Assembly: GCA_027475525.1 (NCBI GenBank)
Contig: JAMWFC010000116.1
Location: forward strand, 3,037,826 to 3,101,825
Length of the DNA stretch: 64,000 bases
Reading direction: 5' to 3'
DNA from: Macrolepiota albuminosa
Lineage: Eukaryota; Basidiomycota; Agaricomycetes; Agaricales; Agaricaceae
Part shown: in pieces, positions 18,902-30,242 of the stretch
How the letters are laid out: each line of letters begins with the position of its first letter
How positions within the stretch are numbered: position 1 is the first letter of the stretch
Notes under the pieces: model-generated
Databases searched by the model: none
Told to the model about the DNA's origin: nothing
What the model saw: the letters and a program-made list of their open reading frames with translations, nothing else
Made by a program: the position numbers and the translations under genes

Positions 18902-20254
18902 AACTGCATCCACAGCTCTTCCAACCAACAGGACAATTTACTGCCGAGCACCAACAGCAATTTAACAAAGACCACAATACCGGTTTTCTTACCAAGGATG
19001 AAATGGATGTTCTTACCAATCTTGTTGCCAAGCAGAATCAGGCCTTTGCATGGGAAACCTCCAAGCACAGCAGCTTGCGCACTGACTTCTTCTCACCTGT
19101 AGTAATTTCTACTATCTCTCATGTGCTGTGGACTGAACACAACAGACCCTTCCTGCCTGGTATTGAGGCCAAGGTCTGCCAAATTATATGCACTAAGATA
19201 CAGGCTGGCGTCTATAAGCTCTCCAACAGTTTTTACCACTCCTGCTGGTTCTGTGTACTAAAGAAAAATGGTAATTTGCATATTGTTTACAGTCTAGAGC
19301 CACTAAATAGGGTTACTATCCAGCACTCTGGCATGCCTCCTTTTCCCAACCACATTGTTGAATCCTTTGCCAGATGCATCTGTGGCGCCACTCTTGATCT
19401 CTATGTTGGCTACAATGAGTGCTTAATCTATCCCTCTTCCTGCAATCTTACTACATTTCAAACTTTCTTTAGCATCTTGCACCTAGTTACTTTACCTATG
19501 GGCTAGACTAACTCAGTCCCTATCTTTCATGATGATATCACCTTTATCCTCCAATCTAAGATCTCTCATAATGTGCTTAGTTTCATTGATGATATTGGCG
19601 TTAAAGGACCCAAAGACTGGCAACTCCTTGATGGCTTGCTGGAAAAGCATCCTAACAACTACAACATATGCTTGGCGCTTTGGAACTTCTTTCAGCTTCT
19701 CAATCGTATTCTCTAGCACATGAAGTATAGCAGCAGCACCTTTAGCAGTCACAAGCTCCTACTCTGTGCACCAAGATTTAAGATCCTAGGTCACATCTGC
19801 ACTCCTGCTGGTTGCGTTCCTGATAAGTCTCACTTAGCGCTTTTTGAGCGCTGGGGTCCCTGCCACAACCTATCTGAGGTTCGCACCTTCCTCAGCACTG
19901 TTGGCATTCTCCATATATTTGTCAAGAACTTTGTCAATTGCACCCATCACCTTATCCAACTCACTCACGCTAACGAACCCTTTGAATTTGGTCCTGACCA
20001 AGTCAATTCCCAACATGACCTCATCAGAGCACTAAAAGACACTAAGCCACTTGTCCCTATTGACTACACCTCTGCCAATCCAGTTATCTTAGTGGTCAAC
20101 ACTTCATATATTGCTGTCGGCTATTTCCTTTGCCAGTGCCTCAGCAACAACCAGAAACAGCATCACTACAACCACTTTGGATCCATCATGCTTAATGACT
20201 GGGAATCATGCTATAGTCAGCCAAAGTTGGAGCTCTATGGCCTGTTCAAGACAT
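18902..20254 (+). pseudogene. decayed Pol fragment, RT to RNase H
   Basis: Homologous to the pol of the complete element from about 11460 to 13020. Recognisable pieces are DVLTNLVAKQNQAFAWE, LDLYVGY, LPMG followed by TAG (19504-19506, a former Trp), a DD motif region near 19590, and RNase H with VVNTSYIAVGYF. Many CpG sites of the young copy appear here as TpG or CpA. It is cut at 20255 by an LTR-B. Integrase is missing. Confidence 0.85.
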
Positions 20255-21329
20255 TGATAGGCTTCTACTTAGACTGAGCGCATCAAGTGACATTATAGGC
20301 CAACCAACACTTGATACACTGGAGACTCTAGCAACCAGTTTGGGTTTAGAGCAGCTCTAGCTCTGTCGCTCTATTGCAGGACTTATTCATTTACCATAAT
20401 CACTAGTTACCAGGCCTTTAGCATACTCTATTCATCTATTTCAAGGACAAAGAAGGCTCAGAATGTATAGTGCTAACACGATGGTGGGAGGGAGACTCTA
20501 ACCAAATCCCAATCACTTCCAGAAGAGGTCAGCAGTAGGCACTGCCATTTGACAAGGCACTTCAATCAGAAGTCTAAAAGAATCAATGATGGTGGCACAG
20601 AATATACTTAAACCCGACATCTGGACCTGTCAGGAACTGGTACAATGAGTAGCGCTGATATTAGTGCTCACAGCGTTTGTTGAGGATTTTCTGACCATAT
20701 CCCAGAACAGCCTGGCCAATTGAAATTATATTAAAAGTAAGCAGACTCTTATATTTCTAAGTCAATTTAGAGTTGCTGTTGGTTGCTGTGGATTATAATG
20801 CTGTTGGTTGCCATCAGCCATGTGCAACAGGTCACTGTTAACAGGTCACCATTAGAGGAAACTACAAGGAAAGACACTAGGAGGTAGTGCTACAGATGGA
20901 CTTATCTTGGAAAATACAGTAGCACATAGTATATAAGTTAGCTACTTCACATATACATAACAACAAATTATAACCTCTTGAGCACCCAGTTACACTTAGT
21001 GTTCAAATTGTGCTAGCTTTACCTAACTGACTTTGTCACTAAGTTGGGCGCTAGTAGCCTCGTCTATCTCATCTTCATCATTTACGGTACCACCTACAGG
21101 CACATTACGCTGCGCTACTCATCTTTTTCTCTTTATCTTTGCTTAAACTATGGTGCTTACCATTTGCTAGATAGCACCTGAGGCACTATCATCTAGCATA
21201 TCATTCTATCACCTCTGCTTGAGCACACGGGACCCTGTCAGGACTCCTTACGACTATGTATGCCAGGTGCTAGAGATGGTGTTGTACTGCGTATACATCC
21301 AGTGCACTCAACCACAGTTGGTGTCATCA
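20255..21329 (+). repeat. LTR-B, 5' LTR of a gag-only derivative (1075 bp)
   Basis: TGATAGGCTTC ... GTGTCATCA followed by a primer-binding-like TTTTGGAGCCCACT (21330 on). TATATAAG about 20930. No 77-bp duplications, so it serves as a reference for the LTR at 4494. Confidence 0.88.
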
Positions 21330-21497
21330 TTTTGGAGCCCACTACAAGGGTATCTTAGGACAGATTCCGCCAAGAACCTACCTCTAGAGTAGCTAGCTGC
21401 TAGCGCAGTTGGCAACCTCACCACAATTTCCCAGTGCCTTGCCACATCCCTTTACAACATTTATTTTCGATATATACTTGCTACTTGCCATGGCTAC

Positions 21498-23467
21498 TTG
21501 CCAATTATCCCCATGCATATTCTTGCTACTCCTACTATGAGCCAAGCACCGCTCCTTTATATGTCTGGTCTGAATCACTTTGCCACACCAAAATGGGATA
21601 AAGCCAACCCACATGAGTTACCACAGTACTTCCAAGAACTAGAGCACCTTTTTTATGATTGTGGTGTTACCAACAATGTCCAAATAAAAAATTATGCTAT
21701 CTGTTACATCTCCTATAATACAGCAGAATGTTAGAAAGGTTTACCAGAATTTGCCACCTTAGCATCTGCATCTAGCACTTCTCCAGACCCCTTAGCACCT
21801 TGCCAATTTAGCTACCAAGATTAGAAGACAGCAGTAATCAATTTATATCCTGGCACAGAAGAATCCACCTGTTATAGGCTTAGCAACCTTCAGCAGCTAG
21901 TACAGAACATCTTTGCCACTGGCTTGCACACTCTCAGCACATTTTCTACTTATTACCATAACTTCCAATGCATTTTTAAATAGCTTCAACAACATGGCAA
22001 ACTTTTTATGAATGAAGAACGTCACTTATTTCAGCAGGGTATTTCAATCTCCTTTTAGACAAAAATAGCACATTGCCTAGAGATTCTCCTACCAATGGAC
22101 CATCTCAATGAGCTCTATGATATTGATCAGATCTTTAAAGCAGGCAAATGGGTACTTACTGGTACCACCACTAGCACCAGCACTTTCAGTCTCCTTAGCA
22201 TCTCCAGCATCTCTAATATCTCCAGCACTTTCGATTTCCTTAATACCTCTGGCTCTTTTAGCACTCATTCTGGAGGTTTTCCTAGCACTTCCAATGACTA
22301 TAAAGACATAGAAACTCAGGTCAATGCTGCTGTCACTACTGCTATGTTGCCAATTGAAAATTGGCTTGCTGCTGTGTTGACAAGTAGCCAGCTCTAGGAC
22401 TTGCAATCAGAAGCAGATATAGAGGAGATCTACTATTTTGGACATAATCAGGACACCAAGGAACCCCCTCAGCAGGAGTTTATAGAACTATCACGTCAGG
22501 AATGCATTGCATAAATAGAACAGGAACTGGCAATGCCACACCAGAAACTACTCCAATTCTTAGCACCCCCTTGCCAATGTTTAGCGCCACTCTTAGCACC
22601 TCTAGCACTACCTTAGTGCTAAATCTAGAGCACCAGTAGCGACACAATCCATGGTTTCTCAATCCAAGTCTCAGAGCACCTCAAAAATTAACTTAGCCAT
22701 TGTCAACACTTCTATTGCTGTACCTCTTAGTGCATTGTCTAGCGCTCCTCCAGCACTGCATAGTGCCTCTTCAAAACCTCCTAGCACCTTTCTTGATGCT
22801 ACTGTGAAAGCTCAATCAGAAGGTCCAGACGTTAACACCAATCTTGCTGTCATTGAGGACAGCTCTAGTATTCCTCTCAGTACACCTCTTGAATCTAGCT
22901 GTTTGCCCCCTAGCATTCCACCAGGCCTTAGCGCACCACCTAGCACCTCCTCAGCATTCCCTAGCACCTCTCTAGAACCTCTTAGCACCTTCTATGAAAA
23001 CTCATTTCTTGCTGATGCAAATTCTAGCACCATAACATTAGCGCCACTTATCTTGCCACCATGCAATCACCTGCCTACTAGCTATCTTCAGCCCTTAGCA
23101 CCAGCTCTTAGCGCTCTCAACAAGTGACGGATTATATTATGACAATACAAGTTACAGCAACAATTAAAGAACTCTGCGGTATAGCTCCCAGCTCAAGCGC
23201 ACTAACAGGCACTGTCTTAGCACCTTCTGATGATACAGGCGCTACTACTAGCACTCTCTTTGGCACTTACAGCCAGGATAACAATCACTACTCTAACGAT
23301 CTTCCTGAACTTGCATTTACTAGCAATTTTTACGTGTTTCTTTAACAATACCTTTACTGCTCCTTGCAGCACTATTCTTAGCACTCATATAGCTTTTGAA
23401 GGACCTCTAAGGACCCCCAATAAGGCGCTAACATCAGTGCTTGCTGACGTTATTTCAGAAAATGAAT
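21498..23467 (+). pseudogene. decayed Gag of an LTR-B derivative with Ser/Pro-rich expansion
   Basis: Gag homologue. The N-terminal part matches the gag at 7697 (FATPKWDKANPHELPQYFQE near 21585), with several stops. There is no CCHC knuckle; instead about 22190-23340 encodes Ser/Thr/Pro/Ala-rich sequence built from repeated TAGCAC/TAGCGC words. The piece KELCGIAP (about 23168) corresponds to the LCSIAP segment of the Gag-Pro linker. It ends ENE-stop at about 23467. No protease, RT or integrase follows before the polypurine tract at 23831, so this copy is non-autonomous. Confidence 0.7.
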
Positions 23468-23830
23468 AAAAGTACAAAAACATTGATATTTTGCTAAGTC
23501 GTCTTTTTTGAGTCATCTTTTTGTTAGCTTTTTTACTATACGTTCATAGACAATCTTTGCCACTACCTATACTGAATTTTGTTGTCAAGATCACTACAAG
23601 TTTGCTACATACTTGACCCTTGAGTTATCTTTCATTTTTTGCATGTGTTGTTATACTTTTTGTTTACTCTTGACCTTTTTTGTATTCTAGCTCTGAGTTT
23701 TTAATGTCTTTAGCACCACTATACCTTGCCAACATTGCCAGCTTCTAGCGCACCTTAGCACCTACATTTTTCTTCTTGCCAACTACTTGCTCAATTGCTG
23801 ACTTTCAGACTAGCAACCCTTAAAGGAAGT
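23468..23830 (+). other. AT-rich spacer, no gene seen
   Basis: T-rich sequence between the gag remnant and the polypurine tract. No ORF or repeat match was found by eye. Confidence 0.4.
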
Positions 23831-23863
23831 GACTGAGGACAGTCAGCATTTCAGTTGGGAGGA
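23831..23863 (+). promoter_or_regulatory. polypurine tract module without a matching LTR
   Basis: GACTGAGGACAGTC, spacer and TTGGGAGGAGA, followed by TGATGAGCCTGC, which is not the start of any LTR in the window. The 3' LTR was deleted or replaced here. Confidence 0.65.
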
Positions 23864-23959
23864 GATGATGAGCCTGCATCGTGGCTGGCTACAGATAGCA
23901 CCAATACCTGCACTTCACATTGGCCCACTAGTATCACCAGAAGTGCCACACTCTAGCGC

Positions 23960-25265
23960 TTCCAGTGCTTTTAAACTAAGTACTACCAATTCACCACACT
24001 TACTAGGCGTGCTACCAAGACAGACTTTTAGACTAGAAGCTTGATGCTGCCTCAGACAGCCTAGCCAAAAGCTTTTTCCCTTTTTCCTAACCTTTTAAGT
24101 ACTTAGCAGACAAAAACCATATGCCGCTTACTCTTCTAGAAGAGCTATCTAGGTTATTATTGCCAGAACCTAGCAACTTAGAACTAACCAAGCCCGTACC
24201 CACTACATTGACGCTAAGTAACATGAGCATCACCACCCTTCCTACTTTGACACACACACCTGCTGATATGGAGCAGCCAAATAACCAGCGCATGCCACCC
24301 AGAAACCACTTCTTATCGCCAAAATGGGATGAAACAAAGCCACATGAACTAATGCAGTATTTCAAGGAATTGGACTATACAACTGCTGCATGACAGACAA
24401 TATACAGATAAAGGAATATGCTGCCAGATATGTCACATACGATATGGCCAAATCTTGAACAGGCTTAAAGGAGTTCCAAGAACTTACAGATGACACAGTG
24501 CCAAGGCCTTTTACCTATAATGAATAGAAAAAGGCTATTGTTCATTTATATCCTGGAGCTGAAGAAGCTACATGTTATATGGTAATGGAAATCCAGAAGC
24601 TAGTTCAGGACACCTTTGCAATGGTGATCTATATATACTCTAAACACGTTATCAACTTATTATCACAATTTTCAGCAGATAGCAAGATGGCTCGTCTAGA
24701 ATGGAAAGTTATACAGGAACGAGGGCAACGTTTGTTTCAACAAGGGTTCCTGACCTTGTTATAGACCAAAATTGCATAATGCTTGGAGATTCTTATGCAT
24801 GACCATCACTTCAAGGAACTTTATGATATAGAAAAAGTCTTTGAGGCAGGAAAGTGGGTATTAAAAGGCACGGACATGGGTATACTTTTGCAGCGACCTG
24901 GCTTAGACCATGGAGAAATAGCACCCAAACTAGAGTTGCCAGCATCTAGCGCTGCCAATAACTGCAATTGGTTTGTCAAGAAAGAGGATTTGAAAAATGC
25001 CATTAGCAATGCAGTCGCTAATATCATAAATAAACTGGAAACCTTAATCTCAACTAGTCTCTCAGCACTTAGGAACAACGTACAGATGGGACTTTGCTAT
25101 TTCTGTAGTAAGGCAGGACATACCATGACCAGTGGTTGATGTGCTATTCTTGAACAGTATTTGCGTGGATGGTAAACTAGTCTTACTTTCAAGTGCTAAC
25201 ATTTCCCTTTATCCTGAGCATAAGACTTTTCAAGAGCACATTGACAAGTGGCCCAGGCAGTGCAC
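23960..25265 (+). pseudogene. decayed leader and Gag fragment (LTR-B type)
   Basis: From about 23960 it matches the leader at about 39560-39700. The gag then starts MPLTLLEELSRLLLPEP (24121) and continues MEQPNNQRMPPRNHFLSPKW. A small deletion near 24383 and several stops break it. A knuckle remnant CYFCSKAGH (about 25096) is followed by TGA near the last Cys. At about 25265-25275 the sequence switches abruptly to inverted pol, marking a rearrangement breakpoint. Confidence 0.8.
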
Positions 25266-25274
25266 ACAATGTAA

Positions 25275-26190
25275 GGTCTGATGGTTGGCGCAAATCTTGT
25301 AGCCACTTTCTAATCTGGTCAACTCGTTGGTCTTCTGACTTAGCTTTGGTGCTACGAGGTACTGTCAAATATGGTAGATTGTGACTGTCTTCCTGTAAGG
25401 ATCTGGGTTCCTTGACTATTTTTAAATTGTTAAATGGCTTAGCAATATTATAGATACTGGCCATGTAAAAAGTTGATGATGCCTGATATGGCTTAGGTTG
25501 ATACAGGATAATAGAGTGTAGCCAGGTCGAGACTGGTTGATCTTTGTAAAGTGCTGGAATAGGTAATTGAATGATATGTACAAAACCATGCAGCTGGTTG
25601 ATCCAGTCATCAAATACGTCATTGTCGCTGTCATCTAGCACCTTGTCCTCTAGCTGTCTTAGTCATCTAGATAGTCTATCAGGTCCATGAAATGCACTTT
25701 TGATGTGAATTAGCTCAAAGTGAAATATTAATATTGCTACTATCCAGTGATTCATACTGGCCAAAGATTGAATATCTGGATTCTGGAACATTCCTTTGAT
25801 GTAGCATGCGTTGACTTTGACAATCAGATTTCTAACTCCAATGAGATATACTCATAGTGCCTGAAACGATCAAAACAAGCCATATAACTCTAGCTTGGGC
25901 TGACTGTAGCATGATTCTCTGTTATTAAGAATTATCAATTTGAAGCAATTGTAGCATCTGATTTTTCACTGATATAAAAAGAAGCTGACCACAATGTATG
26001 AGGTGTCAACAGCAAGTATAATGGGATCTGGAGTAGTATAGTCAATAGGTACCAATGGCTTCGCTTTCTGTAGTGCCTTTACTAAATCCTTTTGGGCATT
26101 AATTTGATTGGGTTCAAATTCAAAGGAGACCTCAGAACAAGTTAAGTGATTAAGAGTATGTGCCCAATATGAAAAATAGTGTATGAACAT
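25275..26190 (-). pseudogene. inverted Pol fragment, RNase H to integrase N-terminal region
   Basis: Minus-strand pol. RNase H segment IILAVDTSYIVVSFF (about 25990), RNase H C-terminal connection YIKGMFQNPDIQ (about 25770), then LHGFVHIIQLPIP and KWLQDLRQPSDL ending at the breakpoint with the plus-strand gag. Integrase catalytic core is absent. Several stops and CpG decay. Confidence 0.8.
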
Positions 26191-26210
26191 GTGAAAAACA
26201 CCTACTGTGC

Positions 26211-27477
26211 CTAGAAATAAACTTCTGAGAAGTTATTACAGACTTCCCACTTCTCCAGAAGCGCTAATCGGCTCTCCTCAGAGATCCTGCCTTCTGGCAT
26301 GCAAATGTGCCCTAAAATTTTAAATTGCGGCATGCAAAGAACCAGCTTGTGTTCTGAAAACGTCCTGCCACAATACTTCATGCACTGCAGCACTTGGTTA
26401 ACTAGTTGGAAGAAGTCCCATAGCGCCATGCGGATATTGAGATTTTCTGGGTGCACTTCAGGCTTTCCATTTACAAAGTGCCAATCTCTTGGGCCCTTAA
26501 CACCTATGTCATTAATGAAGCTAAGCACATGGTGAGATATTTCGAGTTGTAGAATAAATGTAATGTCGTTGTGAAATATAAGTATTAAGTTTGTCCACTC
26601 CATGGGAAGTGTAACTAGTTGTAGCACTCCGAATAATGTTTGAAATGTTGTCAAGTCATGAGAAGAAGGGTGGATTAAGCGCTCATCATAGCCAATGTAC
26701 AAATCCAGGATAGCACCACATATTTATCCCACGAAAGATTCAGCGACGTGATTGGAGAAGGGCAGTACTCCTGAATGACAAATTGTGACTTTGTTTTGCA
26801 GCTCCAAACTGTGAACTATATGTAGCTTCCTATTTTTCTTTAGTATGCAAAACCATCTTGATCTGTAGGCCAAATTAGAAGGCTTATAAACTCCTGCGAC
26901 TATCTTGGAGTGAATAATTTGGCAAACTTCAGCTTCAATGCCTGGTGGTATAGGTCGGTTAAACTTGGTCCAAGATACATAGGGTATCGTCAGTATAACC
27001 ACTGATGAAAAGAAGTCAGTTCTAAGTTTACTGCGCTCTGAATCCTTCCAAGCAAATGCTTCGTTTTGTTTCTGCATAATGTCGACTAATACATCTAGTT
27101 CTGCTATTGATAGAAAGCCTGTATCGTAGGTGCTAAGGAATAGTGCCCATTGCTTCTCCGTAAATTGTCCTGACTACCGGTTTTGTTTTAAGCACTACTG
27201 GCTTGTACTTCTTTTTGACCTGAACCCCTTTGCGCTTAGGGGTACTATTGTTAGCAAACATATTATAAATGGAATTTTAATTTCTAGCGAAACCAGATAT
27301 CAAAGGTTCTTTAGAATCAGGAGTAGAAATGAAATAAGTATCTGTCAAAAGGTTTTCAGTAATATTGGACATAGTGAGATATAAGTAGGATAAAGCTTTG
27401 CTAGTAAGCAACGAAGAAAAGTTCAAGATTTCATGGGCTAAGGGGTATGTGATATAAGGGCTACTTGCCCAGTCCAA
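26211..27477 (-). pseudogene. inverted RT region
   Basis: Contains the pre-RT spacer (SYLYLTMSNITENLLTDTYF, about 27345), KQNEAFAWKDSERSKLRTDF (about 27050), RT core LQLVTLPMEWTN and the catalytic FINDIGVKG (first Asp changed to Asn) near 26515. Frameshifts and stops show it is dead. Confidence 0.82.
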
Positions 27478-27523
27478 TGATTATAGTCTAAGATAAGCGC
27501 TTCATCTCCATGATCCTCATTAC

Positions 27524-28141
27524 TCATCTTTTTGATGGCGCTGGAAAATACTCGCAAGGGTCATCGCTAACATAAGGTCGCTTTTTTGGTCCTGGCTTCT
27601 GGAATTTCTCTCGTAGAAATGTTGGGACCATTCTTCTGACACCTGAGTTAGGGTCGCTAATAGTTAGCATTGTTTTGTCTTCAGACGTCATCTTGACTAC
27701 TGATTGAGCTAGCATGTTGAAGAGCCTTCTTAATAGTAAGTCATATGCAGGTGACCTGAGAATGTGAATTTGAAGGTAGAACATAAGGTTGTCAATAGCA
27801 CATGGAATGTTATGGGCCATTCCCAAAGATCAATTGATAGTGCCGTTAGCACTTTGCATATTAAGAATAATCGTCGGGTCATAAATGATGCCAAGTTTGT
27901 TAGTGATGTCAGCAGCCATAGAAATGATCTGAGACCTACTATTCACAATAGACTTAATTTTGCTTTTGCCATTTACAGTCAGCATGATCAAACAAATAGC
28001 GTGAGAATCCTGGGCTACAGTCAGGATGATGGGATTACTGCTAGATCTTAGCAGTTTAAGGTAGATTTCAACCAGGTCAATAGACATAGCTTTTTTAGAT
28101 AGCACAGCCTCCTTTTTGATTTCCAGGTTTATAGTTTCCAT
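27524..28141 (-). pseudogene. inverted protease region
   Basis: Homologous to the protease at 9578. The active-site DSG is changed to NSR (IVNSRSQIISMAADI), then ILNMQSANGTIN, a stop, and HILRSPAYDLLLRRLFN. It continues to RRMVPTFLREKF and joins the RT frame in -1 as in other copies. Confidence 0.82.
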
Positions 28142-28239
28142 GATGTATGCAAATCCAGGTAGCGTGTCGTCGCATTTGTCTACTATTGTTACGTTGTTAG
28201 CTATATTTTGTCAAGGTATAACCATGGTATGCATCTGAT

Positions 28240-28822
28240 TTCTGACATCTGGCACTACACTGCATAGCTCTCCCACTGATAGCATAACCTGGCTTTGCAT
28301 AATGTGATCAAAAACTACCTTAGACTTTTCCAGGTCATATATAGGTGCTGTTGGTCAATAGCCCCTATAGATTTGTCTGGTGCTCCAAAATTGTGATTAA
28401 GGAGTGGGGCATAGTTGCCTCCAAGGCCAGCATAAGGATGCAGTAGCAGCTCTGTAATAGCAGGCATCTTGGTTGCTTCTGATATGTCATTGTTAGTGCT
28501 AGAAGTCAAAGCTTTCGCTGAAGCAGGGTCTGTCGTAGCGCCTGAGGGTCTATAGTCCTTTAAAGGCTGCTTGCCCTTTCTGATTTCTATCTCATCAAAA
28601 ACCTGATTCTTTAGCAACTTCAGCTTCTTTACTAGCATCTTGATTCTCTCCTCGCATGACAACATAGGTCAGTCACTAACAGCTTTAAGCTGGAGTACTT
28701 TGTGAATTAGTGCTTGTTGGAAAGTCGCTTCTCCTTCTGTTATCGCCATACTGTTTAGGTTACCTGTTGCTAAGTTCCTGGAGTTTCCACAGTGGTGGAG
28801 GTGCCATGTCAAGTGTTATAGA
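28240..28822 (-). pseudogene. inverted Gag C-terminal region
   Basis: Homologous to 40880-41330: SCEERIKMLVKKLKLLKNQV, ITELLLHPYAGLGGNYAP and, further on, VMLSVGELCSVVPDVRNQ. Its outer end (about 28822, ACTTGACATGGC reversed) lies at the same point in gag where the plus-strand fragment at 25265 breaks off, so the two pieces once adjoined. Confidence 0.75.
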
Positions 28823-29055
28823 TCAAACTGTCTCACATACCATCGACTTTTATTTCCCAAACGACATGAAGTATAACGAGAAAGCAAACAGAGTTATTAT
28901 TACCATCACCATTAACTTTAATTTTGTCCACTACTGGTGAAATCGTGAATACCGACTACAAGTTGGAAGCAACTAGGAACAGTCTAAATCTCATTCCGTT
29001 GTTAAATCATATATAATGTAAATGTGTGCTTTCTTCAGACAGCTCCTCATCACCG
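28823..29055 (+). other. unassigned AT-rich junction sequence
   Basis: About 230 bp with no match to the other elements in the window and no ORF I trust. It lies between two unrelated gag remnants. Confidence 0.35.
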
Positions 29056-29690
29056 TCTCCTGTCTACCGAATCATGAATACTATTATGGATACTGGGCCT
29101 AAGCAGGCCACGGTAGAAGATCATTATACCAAGCTCCCCATTTTGACTGAGAGTGATTTGAGCCCTGAAACTGCTAAAGACTACGAGACTGCCTGCCATG
29201 ATTTTTTTGACATCAAAAAGATAGACAAAGAAGACCAGGTTCATTGTGTGCTGGTAGGAATTAAGGACCATTGTATGTGCGATTGGATTTTAGGCCAATG
29301 TGATCGTCTTGTAAAACTTGTTTGAGGATTTTATGAAAGAAATCTGGTCAAAGTATCTTCTGCATGACTAGGAACTGAAGGTTCAAATTTAAATTCTTTC
29401 TGCCAATTTCAACCATAGAAGACAGACTTTTTGGGATTTTGCCTCATATATTCAAAAGCAAAATTCTCTCTTATTAGGCACTCCATCACATTTTGAACTT
29501 GACAAACTATGAACACAGATTGAAGCTAAATTGGACTCTGCATTATCTGTCATTTATTTGAAAGGAAATTGGATGTGACTACCGACTTTCACATCTGGTT
29601 GGACAGTATCCACCTTATCGATGAAGCATGTCAACAGACTGAAAAAAGAGCAAGGGAAATTGCAGATGAAGTATATCAGCAAGCTAAAAA
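29056..29690 (+). pseudogene. Gag-like fragment of a different retroelement family
   Basis: Starts MNTIMDTGPKQATVEDHY, then LTESDLSPETAKDYETACHD and, across frameshifts, FWDFASYIQKQNSLLLGTPS and DSIHLIDEACQQTEKRAREI. This order (acidic 'LTE..L.PE', 'W.WA..I...N..L.GTPSHF', 'ID.IR.IDE...ERKRAREI') is typical of Gag-like proteins of agaricomycete retrotransposons. Several stops and frame changes; the zinc-knuckle part is not seen. Near 29690 it abuts an inverted fragment. Confidence 0.6.
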
Positions 29691-29699
29691 GCCACTTAC

Positions 29700-29847
29700 C
29701 AATAGCATTTCCAGCAAATTTTGCATCATCCTTCTTTGACTTGTCATCATTGGAGGCTGTATTAGCTTGCTTCTGATGCTTTTTGCCTTTTCCTTTGTGA
29801 GATTTAGTCTGCTGCTTGGCTTGTTGCTGGGCTGCTTTGTATTTGAA
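29700..29847 (-). pseudogene. inverted Gag C-terminal remnant (copia-like)
   Basis: Minus strand encodes a Lys/Gln-rich tail with SHKGKGKKHQKQANTASN and KFAGNA, the type of sequence seen at the C-terminus of copia-like Gag in agaricomycetes. It directly adjoins the copia-like LTR, so a deletion removed the N-terminal gag. Confidence 0.45.
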
Positions 29848-30099
29848 GACTAACCTGAAGTTCAAAGTCAGAAAGAGTAAGGACTTCAGGTGATCTATCT
29901 ACAGTTTATATACTGCTGGAAAACTATATACATGTGAATAAAGAATAATCACATGTGGATACATGTAATAGAATATAATCACATGGAGGATACATGTGAT
30001 AGAACATAATCACATGAAAGATACATGTGATAGAATGAACTTGGAGTAGAATGATGATCATAATGAAAGTGGAATGCATGTAACAAGGCAATTTCAACA
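29848..30099 (-). repeat. copia-like LTR, inverted, truncated
   Basis: Minus strand starts TGTTGAAATTGCC and contains TATATAAACTG; it matches the complete solo LTR at 34011-34297 but lacks its last about 45 bp. Confidence 0.75.
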
Positions 30100-30100
30100 A

Positions 30101-30242
30101 CCCTTTCTGACTTTGCCTTATTTTCATAGGCATGTTCTCTGGGACCTGCCCAGGACTCCCCTCAACACCTTTAGCGTGCCCAATGCAAGCTTTTGGCTCA
30201 GTAACACTATTATTACTGCTGACTAAACTTTGGGCGTCATCA
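30101..30242 (+). repeat. LTR-A fragment (3' end only)
   Basis: About 125-140 bp matching the end of LTR-A, terminating TTTGGGCGTCATCA at 30242. It is immediately followed by an intron donor-like GGTAAGTAT of the antisense gene copy, so it is fused to that gene by recombination. Confidence 0.7.

Noticed and set aside
29922..30060. Short spaced repeats (ACATGTGATAGAA...) resembling an array
   Set aside because: Units are irregular, lie inside a copia-like LTR and the organism appears eukaryotic; not CRISPR.
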